Positions 17,701 to 24,912 of a DNA stretch of 64,000 nt are shown here, piece after piece. The number at the start of each line of letters is the position of its first letter. Positions within the stretch are counted from its first letter, which is position 1. The stretch is from NCBI GenBank assembly GCA_907163075.1, contig CAJQTY010000001.1, forward strand, positions 1,054,001 through 1,118,000, written 5' to 3'. The position numbers were made by a program, and so were the translations under genes. The DNA comes from an uncultured Rhodocyclaceae bacterium (GTDB lineage: Bacteria; Pseudomonadota; Gammaproteobacteria; Burkholderiales; Rhodocyclaceae). The notes below the pieces were generated by a model. That model had not been told where the DNA came from and did not search any database. It saw only the letters and a list, made by a program, of their open reading frames with translations.

Positions 17701-20700
17701 GCCGCCCGTGCTGGCCTCCGAGGACGAACTGCTGCGCGCCTGCATGGGCAGCGGGCCGCGCCGGCGCAAGCCGTCGCGCGCCAAGTCGCTGCTCAGGGTG
17801 GCGGTACGCGCCGGCGACCTGCGCTTCCTCGATCAGCCCGTCCTCTGCGGCCACTACATCGGCGACGCGATCTCCGGCGCCGAGGCCTCGCTCGACGAGA
17901 TCCTCGACGGCGCCCTGGCCGAGCGCGAACGCCTCGGCGTCTACGCCTCCGAGCTTGGCACGTCGGCCATTATTCTGCGCCCGCCGAGCAGCGAGGAAGG
18001 CGCCCGCGGCAGCCGGCTCGGCGCGGTCGTCGTCGGCCTTGGCAAGTTCAACGGGCAGCTGAGCGCCCGCCAGGTCACCGAGACGGTACGCGCCGGCGTC
18101 GTGCGCTTCCTGCTGCAATTGCGCGATGCCCTGCAGGTCCGGCCGGACGAGGAAGTCCAGCTATTCACCCTGCTCATCGGCTGGAATTCCACGGCCAGCA
18201 TCAGCGTCGCCGAATCGGTGGCGGCCATCACGCGCGGCGTGGTCGAGGCCAACCACCAGTTCGGCAACGCCCTGAGCCAGTCGCGCCAATACGGTGCACC
18301 GGTCTCGCAGCTCTCGTTCATCGAGCTGTACCGCAATGCCGCCATCTCCGCCGCGCACGCCGTGCTCGACCTGCCCGAGACGCTGGCCGGCGAACTCAAG
18401 CGCCTGGATGCGCGCCTCGACCCGGCGGCAACGCTGATCATCGGCGAAGGGGTGATGGACCAGCTCAACGTCGACAGCGACATGGGGCACTGGTCGCGCC
18501 TCATCGTCACCGATGCCGATGCCAGGGAAACGGATGGCGCGGCCGAATGCGCGCCGGAGAAAACGAACGGAGCGGACAATGCCGACACCAGCACTGACGG
18601 CGCGGCGGCGCAACCCGCCGATACCTCGCCGGCGGCATCGCGCTATTACCCCGAGCGGCTCAAGTACGTGCTGCTGTCGCAGCGCGCACGAGCGGAATCG
18701 GTGGTGCAGCAGCGCCAGCCGGGGCTGATCGAGGCCATCATCGCCGACCAGCGGCGCAACCCGGCCTACGACGCCAAACTCGGTCGCACGCTGTTCCAGC
18801 TCATGGTGCCGCTCGACTACAAGGCCGTGGCGCGCGAACAGTCGCGGCTGCTCATGGTGCTCGACGGCTATACCGCCAACCTGCCGTGGGAGCTGCTGCA
18901 GGCCGACGACGAGCCGCTGGTGCTGAGAATGCCCATGGTCCGCCAGCTGAGCACCCTGCATTACCGGCACGCCGTGCGCACCGCCAACGCCAACACCGCC
19001 TGCATCATCGCCGCGCCCAGCACCTTCGGCTTCGACAAGCGCTTCGGCGGCAAACACCCGCAGCTTGCCGATCTGCCGGCCGCCACGCGCGAAGCGCAGG
19101 CCGTCGGCAACAGCCTGCGCGAGGCCGGCTGGAACGACAACGACATCGTCGTCAGCCCGGCCGACAAGGAGGCGCTGGACATCTTCGCGACGCTCTACGA
19201 CCGCCCCTACCGCGTACTGATGATCGGCGCGCACGGCATTTTCGAAGCGCAGGGGCTGGACGGGCGCCTCTATTCCGGCGTCGTGCTCTCCGACGGCCTG
19301 CTGCTCACCGCCGTCGAAATCGACCTGATGGAAGTCGTGCCCGAGGTGGTGTTTCTCAGTTGCTGCCACCTGGGCAGCGTCAACAACCCGCACAGCCAGC
19401 CCAACAAGCTGGCCTACAGCCTGTCGCGCAAGCTCATCGAGATGGGCGTGCGCTGCGTCGTCGCCGCCGGCTGGGCGGTCAACGACGATGCGGCGTGCAC
19501 CTTCGCCAGCACCTTCTTCAAGCAGCTCACGGCCGGCGAAACCTTTGGCGACGCCATCTTCCGGGCGCGCCGGGCGGCCTTCCAGCAGCATCCGGGCAGC
19601 AACACCTGGGGCGCCTACCAGGCCTACGGCGATCCCGGTTATCGCCTGCGGATGACAACAGCCGTGAGCCATGGCCAGAAGTCCCGTGCCTACGTCGCCG
19701 AGGATGAGCTGCTGGCGACCATCCACAGCCAGCGGATAAAGAACAAGCGGCGCAACAACGACGCGAAAAAGCCGACGTTCGCCGAGCAAAGGCAGTGGGT
19801 CCGGCGCCAGCTCGCGCAATGCCCGCCGGCCTGGGCCGAGCGCCCCGACGTGCTGCAGGCCATCGCCGAGTTCTATGGCGACTACGGCGCCGACGGCTTC
19901 GACGCGGCGCGCGATGCCTACCAGCGGGCGGTGCAGATGGAAGACAGGTCGGGCCGCGTCGCCGTGCGCTCGATCGAGCAACTGGCCAACATGGAAGCGC
20001 GCCATGGCGGCAAGCTCGAACAATTCGGCCAGGCGATCAAACTGATCGACAGCGCCATCAGCCGCCTGACCGCGCTGGCCATTTCCGTGCGCGGCGACAA
20101 GGCAACGGCGAGCAATGCCGAGCGCTCGGGAATGCTGGGCAGCGCCTACAAGCTGAAGGCCGCCACCCTGCTCAACAACGGGAAGAGCTGGAAGGTCGTT
20201 GCACCGTGTCTGGCGGAGGCGGCGAAGGCGTATGCCTCCGCGGTTCAGGGCGACCCGGCGCAGAACCCCTACAACACGCTCAACGCCCTGCCCCTGGCCT
20301 GGCTGGCCGGCAAGATTGAGTCCGCCGAGAAGGCCGCCGAAACTGCCCGCCAGTGCGGCGAAACGGCGCGCAAGCGTTTTGCCGCGAGCAAGGATTTCTG
20401 GGACGCGGTGATGATCGTCGATGCCGACATGACCGCCTGGCTGTTCGGCAGCCCGCTGGGCCGGACCGACCCGGCCGGCGATGCCGACGCCGCGCGATCA
20501 CCCGCGCATATCCTGATCGAGCGCTACGAGCAGGCCGTCAAGTCCCTGCCCAACAGCGCCCGGCAGTGGGATTCCGTGGTCAAGCAATGGCGCCTGCTGG
20601 CCGGCTTCATCGAGCTGTCGCGCCGCCCGGAGCTGGCCAGCCAGATGCAACAACTGAACGCATTGGCCGATCACTTTGTCCCACGATCAGGTAAAGCCGG

Positions 20701-20794
20701 CACGACGGACGAAACGGCCGCCAGCGGAAAGGACAAGGCCGAGGCCGGCGGCAAGGCGGCACGAAAGCCGCGCCCGAAAAAGAAGCCGGGGTAG
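14795..20794 (+). CDS. Giant double alpha/beta-hydrolase-CHAT protease fusion
   Basis: A 1999-residue protein. Domain 1 (about 215-480) is an alpha/beta-hydrolase: LVLIHGTGS at 225-233 and nucleophile Ser295 in THSRGG. Domain 2 (about 600-940) is a second hydrolase of the LCAT/PGAP1 lipase type. It has IIPGIMGSH near 605, nucleophile Ser716 in AHSMGG, a probable acid in SDGDGSV (Asp897 or Asp899) and a probable His925 in VEHGD. A long middle section is unassigned. Domain 3 (about 1330-1640) is a CHAT caspase-like protease with PWELLQ, His1480 in GAHGIF and Cys1524 in LSCCHLG. The C-terminus is helical, TPR-like, with a Lys-rich tail. CHAT proteases are effectors or activators in bacterial death systems (family knowledge). 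Two lipase-like domains with a protease in one chain is an unusual combination. The start has GGGAG 7 bp upstream. No signal peptide. Confidence 0.88.
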   Translation: MNNTPPKSLKLISSEVKTGANLPLPGILRATTRSGVSEVDPLLAGLVVDKVYALGAPSRGEPAGAPETLDSAQPDLLAVEAEDGTTLFIRSDTLAETVARLQPGAVVEGQVDFASFHDPNARARGIGDVLWKAASVLRLPADGLVDEATDLARQWAREKFGDQIEDKAYALGSVLGAKALMWKIESRLAGRPGLYRWHDKLLAGGDRCLPGDPRLADAAQGKPMLVLIHGTGSYTVGGFADLRADEGTWGQLCQRFPGGIFGYEHRTFSESPAENAVALLDALPGGARVSLLTHSRGGLVGDLLCLGKVADAAIDAYGFDGYHVDDYHLEALAAADPAGLEREAEDERARLRVIRDALAAGRIIVERYVRVAAPARGTRFLSDNLDAALSDFLNLLQWGGGALVGATASALGGPVAGETFGKGASSCLGVLKRLALEIAGRRIDPRLIPGIAAMRIDSPLGAFLAHPGTQRHDNIAMAVIAGDTEFDGFGVSNLGRRVTNLFCDWRLFDRNDNDLVVDTDSMYAGLGFRPGASYLYDQDSSVTHFRYFRNPPTRDALRAWLSDNAPASLTQFQPLTGGAKTPWRERDARLVQRGGPAGPRPVAIIIPGIMGSHIEINRENPDRAGSGQRIWFNALRLGLGELDRIGDPEAGNVAADDLFEMVYGDLADHLAATHAVIRCAYDWRQPLEKCAVALKDRIAQAVRENPGQPIRLLAHSMGGLVARTLIGQHRESWQTVVDSGGRLVMLGTPNNGSHLMVHTLLGKNGSMRMLEKMDLEHGLQELLKIISGFPGALSLLPRPGFKDTGSETCIASDEYYAAATWTELADKNSDRWYGDHICGRPADALLAATRNTWETGLPDEKTDDAERFIYVFGQSDKTPCGVQRGADGRLKLRFTSDGDGSVTWASGLLKNLDADTRCWYMPVEHGDLPSDEEYFPAIVDLLTKGSTEKLDRLPRRRGEAAATFVLEAPPPVLASEDELLRACMGSGPRRRKPSRAKSLLRVAVRAGDLRFLDQPVLCGHYIGDAISGAEASLDEILDGALAERERLGVYASELGTSAIILRPPSSEEGARGSRLGAVVVGLGKFNGQLSARQVTETVRAGVVRFLLQLRDALQVRPDEEVQLFTLLIGWNSTASISVAESVAAITRGVVEANHQFGNALSQSRQYGAPVSQLSFIELYRNAAISAAHAVLDLPETLAGELKRLDARLDPAATLIIGEGVMDQLNVDSDMGHWSRLIVTDADARETDGAAECAPEKTNGADNADTSTDGAAAQPADTSPAASRYYPERLKYVLLSQRARAESVVQQRQPGLIEAIIADQRRNPAYDAKLGRTLFQLMVPLDYKAVAREQSRLLMVLDGYTANLPWELLQADDEPLVLRMPMVRQLSTLHYRHAVRTANANTACIIAAPSTFGFDKRFGGKHPQLADLPAATREAQAVGNSLREAGWNDNDIVVSPADKEALDIFATLYDRPYRVLMIGAHGIFEAQGLDGRLYSGVVLSDGLLLTAVEIDLMEVVPEVVFLSCCHLGSVNNPHSQPNKLAYSLSRKLIEMGVRCVVAAGWAVNDDAACTFASTFFKQLTAGETFGDAIFRARRAAFQQHPGSNTWGAYQAYGDPGYRLRMTTAVSHGQKSRAYVAEDELLATIHSQRIKNKRRNNDAKKPTFAEQRQWVRRQLAQCPPAWAERPDVLQAIAEFYGDYGADGFDAARDAYQRAVQMEDRSGRVAVRSIEQLANMEARHGGKLEQFGQAIKLIDSAISRLTALAISVRGDKATASNAERSGMLGSAYKLKAATLLNNGKSWKVVAPCLAEAAKAYASAVQGDPAQNPYNTLNALPLAWLAGKIESAEKAAETARQCGETARKRFAASKDFWDAVMIVDADMTAWLFGSPLGRTDPAGDADAARSPAHILIERYEQAVKSLPNSARQWDSVVKQWRLLAGFIELSRRPELASQMQQLNALADHFVPRSGKAGTTDETAASGKDKAEAGGKAARKPRPKKKPG

Positions 20795-20827
20795 GCGGAA
20801 GACGGCGACGCGGGAGCCGCTGACCGT

Positions 20828-20897
20828 GTCATTCCGGCGCAAGCCGGAACCCAGGTTTGCGGAGCACTCACTGGGTCCCGGCCTGCGCCGGGACGAC
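20828..20897. repeat. Dispersed palindromic repeat
   Basis: Inverted repeat of the same family: GTCATTCCGGCGCAAGCCGG at the left and a right arm CCCGGCCTGCGCCGGGACGAC. It lies just after the CHAT gene, in the gap before the TIR-TPR gene, and is inverted relative to the copy at 14543-14613. Confidence 0.75.
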
Positions 20898-20972
20898 AGG
20901 TTTGGAGGTTGAATGAAGCTTGCGGAGCATCGGTCAAATGACTTTGCGACATTCATGCGGTTGCCCGGCAAG
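20885..20972 (+). repeat. Shared spacer segment upstream of TIR-TPR gene
   Basis: Overlaps the right arm of the preceding repeat and continues GGTTGAATGAAGCTTGCGG, then ACATTCATGCGGTTGCCCGG. It parallels 11321-11380 and pieces of 14512-14673. These segments precede three of the large genes in the region. Confidence 0.5.
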
Positions 20973-21046
20973 GCATCGTTTTACGTTGTATTCGCTGTGC
21001 CCGTTGTGCTTAACTGATGTCTTCAGGCCGAAAGGAGTACCTTCGC

Positions 21047-23701
21047 GTGACCGGTCAAACCGCTACCCAACGTGAGGGCATCTTTATCAGCTATCGCCGC
21101 GACGACGCGCGCGGCGCCAGCGGCCGGCTCTACGACTGGCTGCGCATCGCCTTCGGCCGCGACAAGGTGTTCCGCGACGTGGCCAGCATCGGCGCCGGCA
21201 AGTGGCGCCGGCGCATCGACGAGGCCCTGGCCGCCTCCGCCGTCTGCCTGCCGGTGATCGGCCCGCGCTGGTGCGATGCGAACAATGGCCCGCGCCTCGC
21301 CGAGGACGACGACATGGTGCGCCACGAACTCGTCACCGCCCTCGCCACCGCCGACCTGACGCTGATCCCGACGCTGGTCGAGGGCGCCAAAGTCCCGCCG
21401 CGCGACATACTGCCCGCGGAACTGCACGCCTTGCTGGAATGGAACGCCTACCCGCTCAGCGAAGAGGGCTGGGAGGACGACGTCCGCCGCCTGCTCGAAG
21501 CCGTCGCCGAGTGCTCCGGCCAGGCCGTTGCCGGCGACGTGGACAGCCTGCTCAAGCGCGTCCGCGAAGCCGAATCGCGCATGCGCGAACTGGAACAGGA
21601 GAAGCATCTCCAGGCCGATCAACTGCGCGCGCTCAACGACACGATCAGCGCGCTGACGCGGCAGATGGCTGAGAAGCCGGCAAGCCAGCGCGCTGGCGTG
21701 GCCAGCGCGCTGGCCGGCCTGGCGCGCGGCGACACCGCTGCGGCCGAAGCGGAATTCGAGAAGGTACTGGCCGAACGCAGCGCGGCGGCCGACGGCGCCG
21801 CCCGCGAAGCCGCCGAGGCCGCGCGCAATATCGCCAACCTGGCCCTGCTGGGCGATATCGACAAGGCCCTCCGCTATTATCGCCGCGCCTGTCAACTGCA
21901 GCCGGGGCACGCCGAAACCTGGCGCCTGCTCGGCCATGCCTGCCTTACCGCCGGCGACACCGGCGCGGCGCGCGAGGCATTGTCGAATGCCGGGCGATTG
22001 GCGCGCGAAGCCGGAGACGCCTGGAGCGTAATGGCGTCAGAGAACGGCCTGGGCGACGTGGCAATAGCCCTCGGCGACCTTGCCGATGCTGGCGGCCACT
22101 ACGCCACTGCCATGGTCATCGCCACGACGCGAAGTGCCAACGAGCCGCAAAGCATCCAATGGCAGCGCGACCTCTCGGTCAGCCACGACAAGATCGGCGA
22201 CGCGCTGCTCGCCCAGGGCGACGCGCCGGGCGCGCTCGCCGCTTTCCGCACGAGCCTGGCCATCGCCGAGGACCTGGCCGCCCGCGATCCGGCCAACACC
22301 CAGTGGCAGCGCGACCTCTCGCTCTGCCATAACAAGATTGGCAATGTGCTGCTCGCCCAGGGCGACGGGCCGGGCGCGATCGCCACTTTCCGCAATGGCC
22401 TGGTCATCCGCGCTGCTCTGGCTGCCCGCGACCCGGCCAATACCGAATGGCAGCGCGACCTCTCGGTCAGCCACAACAGGATCGGTGACGTGCTGGTCGA
22501 CCAGGGCGACGGGCCAGGCGCGCTCGCCGCTTTCTGCACGAGCCTGGCCATCGCCGAGGACCTGGCCGCCCACGATCCGGCCAATACCCAGTGGCAGCGC
22601 GACCTCTCGGTCTGCCACGGCAGGATCGGCAAAGTGCTGCTCGCCCAGGGCGACGGGCCCGGTGCGCTTGCTGCTTTCCGCAAGGGCCTGGCCATTGCCG
22701 AGGCCCTGGCCGGCCGCGATCCGGCCAACTCCGGGTGGCAGCGCGATCTCTTGGTCAGCCACGGCGGGATTGGCAAAGTGCTGCTCGACCAGGGCGACGG
22801 GCCCGGTGCGCTTGCCGCTTTCTGCAAGTGCCTGGTCATCGCCGAGGCCCTGGCCGCCCGTGATCCGGCCAACTCCGGGTGGCAGCGCGACCTCTCGGTC
22901 TGCCACGGCGGGATTGGCGACGTGCTGCTCGACCAGGGCGACGGGCCCGGTGCGCTTGCCGCTTTCTGCAAGCGCCTGGTCATCGCCGAGGCCCTCGCCG
23001 CCCGCGATCCGGCAAACACCGAGTGGCAGCGCGACCTCTCGGTCTGCCACGGCGGGATTGGCGACGTGCTGCTCGACCAGGGCGACGGGCCCGGTGCGTT
23101 TGCCGCTTTCTGCAAGCGCCTGGTCATCGCCGAGACCCTGGCCGCCCGCGATCCGGCCAACACCGAGTGGCAGCGCGACCTCTCGGTCTGCCACGGCGGG
23201 ATTGGCGACGTGCTGCTCGACCAGGGCGACGGGCCCGGTGCGCTTGCCGCTTTCTGCAAGCGCCTGGTCATCGCCGAGACCCTGGCCGCCCGCGATCCGG
23301 CCAACACCGAGTGGCAGCGCGACCTCTCGGTCTGCCACGGCGAGATTGGCGACGTGCTGCTCGACCAGGGCGACGGGCCCGGTGCGCTTGCCGCTTTCTG
23401 CAAGCGCCTGGTCATCGCCGAGGCCCTGGCCGCCCGTGATCCGGCCAACACGCAATGGCAGGTCGATGTCGCGATCTCATGTTCGAAGCTCGGCACGCAT
23501 GCCGGCCTGGACAAAAGCGAGCGGCGCGCCCACCTGCAACGCGGCTTGGACATCCTGCTGGCGCTGCGCGACGCGGGCCGTCTGCTGCCCAGCCAGGACC
23601 ATACGCAATGGTTCGCAGCGGCGTTGCGGGCGCTGGCGCCGCCGTGGCAGATCAGCGACACTGCGCCGCAGACGCCGGACGCTCTCTGCCAGGCCCGATG
23701 A
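21047..23701 (+). CDS. TIR-coiled coil-TPR repeat protein
   Basis: An 884-residue protein if the GTG at 21047 is used. AAAGGAG at 21031-21037 lies 9 bp before that codon and decides it; the ATG at 21017 adds ten residues but has no ribosome site. Residues about 10-150 are a TIR domain (FISYRRDD at 13-20, then FRDVASIGAG, VIGPRW, VRHELVTAL). Residues about 165-215 form a coiled coil (heptads in AESRMRELEQEKHLQADQLR). Generic TPRs follow, then nine 48-residue tandem units. Unlike the STAND protein at 11393 it has no NTPase. A TIR head on a long solenoid suggests a scaffold or sensor whose TIR enzyme is triggered by clustering; this is inference. The patatin gene follows after 41 bp. Confidence 0.87.
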   Translation: MTGQTATQREGIFISYRRDDARGASGRLYDWLRIAFGRDKVFRDVASIGAGKWRRRIDEALAASAVCLPVIGPRWCDANNGPRLAEDDDMVRHELVTALATADLTLIPTLVEGAKVPPRDILPAELHALLEWNAYPLSEEGWEDDVRRLLEAVAECSGQAVAGDVDSLLKRVREAESRMRELEQEKHLQADQLRALNDTISALTRQMAEKPASQRAGVASALAGLARGDTAAAEAEFEKVLAERSAAADGAAREAAEAARNIANLALLGDIDKALRYYRRACQLQPGHAETWRLLGHACLTAGDTGAAREALSNAGRLAREAGDAWSVMASENGLGDVAIALGDLADAGGHYATAMVIATTRSANEPQSIQWQRDLSVSHDKIGDALLAQGDAPGALAAFRTSLAIAEDLAARDPANTQWQRDLSLCHNKIGNVLLAQGDGPGAIATFRNGLVIRAALAARDPANTEWQRDLSVSHNRIGDVLVDQGDGPGALAAFCTSLAIAEDLAAHDPANTQWQRDLSVCHGRIGKVLLAQGDGPGALAAFRKGLAIAEALAGRDPANSGWQRDLLVSHGGIGKVLLDQGDGPGALAAFCKCLVIAEALAARDPANSGWQRDLSVCHGGIGDVLLDQGDGPGALAAFCKRLVIAEALAARDPANTEWQRDLSVCHGGIGDVLLDQGDGPGAFAAFCKRLVIAETLAARDPANTEWQRDLSVCHGGIGDVLLDQGDGPGALAAFCKRLVIAETLAARDPANTEWQRDLSVCHGEIGDVLLDQGDGPGALAAFCKRLVIAEALAARDPANTQWQVDVAISCSKLGTHAGLDKSERRAHLQRGLDILLALRDAGRLLPSQDHTQWFAAALRALAPPWQISDTAPQTPDALCQAR
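22160..23455 (+). repeat. Nine 144-bp tandem repeats (TPR-like array)
   Basis: Nine exact-length units of 144 bp encode 48-residue modules of the pattern WQRDLSVCHGGIGDVLLDQG then DGPGALAAFCKRLVIAEALA then ARDPANTE. The first unit starts at base 22160 and the ninth ends at 23455. Units 6-9 are nearly identical at the DNA level; units 1-4 are more diverged, so the array seems to have grown at its 3' end. Confidence 0.92.
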
Positions 23702-23742
23702 TTTCACGAACCACCCGAGCAACCCACAGGAGGAGTCACACC

Positions 23743-24912
23743 ATGTCCAGCCAGCTCTTAGCCCGCATCGATTCTCCCGCCCCAAAGAAAATCCTGGCCT
23801 GCGACGGAGGCGGCATTCTCGGTCTGATCAGCGTCGAGATTCTGGCGCGCATCGAGGCCGACCTGCGCGCGAAGCTCGGCAAGCCCGACCTGGTGCTCGC
23901 CGACTGGTTCGACTTCGTCTGCGGCACCAGCACCGGCGCGATGATCGCGGCGTGCATCTCGGCCGGGATGTCGACGGACCGGATTCGCGAGTTCTACGTC
24001 GGCAGCGGCGAGCAGATGTTCGACAAGGCGTCGGTATTCAAGCGCCTGCACTACAGCTACAACGACGAACCGCTGGCGAAAACGCTGCGCGACGAACTCA
24101 ACGACGCGCTCGGCTACGCACCCGGAGCCAGCCCCGCCACGCTCGGCGACGAGCGGCTGCGCACGCTGCTGATGATGGTCATGCGCAATCACACCACCGA
24201 TTCGCCGTGGCCGGTCAGCAACAACCCACGCGCCAAGTACAACCAGCTGGCGCGCAAGGACTGCAACCTCCGGCTGCCGCTGTGGCAGCTGGCGCGCGCC
24301 AGCACCGCGGCACCGACCTATTTCCCGCCCGAGGTGGTGACCTTCGCGCCGGGCACGCCGGACGAATACCAGTTCATCTTCGTCGATGGCGGCGTGACCA
24401 CCTACAACCACGCCGCCTTCCTCGCCTTCCAGATGGCCACCGCCGCGCCCTACAAGGTGAACTGGGCGACCGGCACCGACCGCATGCTGATCGTCTCGGT
24501 CGGTACCGGCGGCGCCGCCAAGGCGCGCCCCGGTCTCGAAGCCGGCGACCTGAACATCCTCGACCATGCCAAGAACATCCCGTCGGCCCTGATGAACGCC
24601 GCCTCGGCCGGCTGGGACATGGCCTGCCGCGTACTCGGCGAGTGCCGCCACGGCGGCCCGATCGACCGCGAATTCGGCGACATGGTTGCCGTGCCGGGCG
24701 AGCCGAACTGGACAGGCGCCAAGCAGTTCGCCTACGTGCGCTACGACCCGGACGTGTCGCGCCAGGGACTGGACGATCTGGGCTTGCCCGAGATCGATCC
24801 GGCCAGCGTCCAGACCCTGGATTCGATCAAGTTCATCCCGGAAATACAGCACGTGGGCAACGCCTACGCGACGACCCACTTCGATCTCGACCATTTCAGG
24901 GGATTCGTCTGA
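23743..24912 (+). CDS. Patatin-like phospholipase
   Basis: A 389-residue patatin. The oxyanion-hole motif CDGGGILG is at residues 20-27, the catalytic serine is Ser63 in CGTSTGAM, and the catalytic aspartate is Asp215 in FVDGG. That is the complete Ser-Asp dyad. Patatins release fatty acids from phospholipids, and relatives serve as membrane-degrading effectors in CBASS-type immunity (family knowledge). The ATG at 23743 follows a strong AGGAGG site; the frame is open further upstream but only inside the previous gene. Its stop overlaps the next start by one base, so translation of the two is probably coupled. No CD-NTase cyclase gene is nearby, so a CBASS assignment is not supported. Confidence 0.92.
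   Translation: MSSQLLARIDSPAPKKILACDGGGILGLISVEILARIEADLRAKLGKPDLVLADWFDFVCGTSTGAMIAACISAGMSTDRIREFYVGSGEQMFDKASVFKRLHYSYNDEPLAKTLRDELNDALGYAPGASPATLGDERLRTLLMMVMRNHTTDSPWPVSNNPRAKYNQLARKDCNLRLPLWQLARASTAAPTYFPPEVVTFAPGTPDEYQFIFVDGGVTTYNHAAFLAFQMATAAPYKVNWATGTDRMLIVSVGTGGAAKARPGLEAGDLNILDHAKNIPSALMNAASAGWDMACRVLGECRHGGPIDREFGDMVAVPGEPNWTGAKQFAYVRYDPDVSRQGLDDLGLPEIDPASVQTLDSIKFIPEIQHVGNAYATTHFDLDHFRGFV

Noticed and set aside
22080..24911. Open frame upstream of the TIR-like gene, overlapping the TIR-TPR and patatin genes
   Set aside because: The translation is a Ser/Arg/Pro-rich shadow of the repeat array; the true start overlaps the patatin stop.
23743..24912. CBASS system based on the patatin effector
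   Set aside because: No CD-NTase cyclase or Cap2/Cap3-like genes are visible anywhere nearby.
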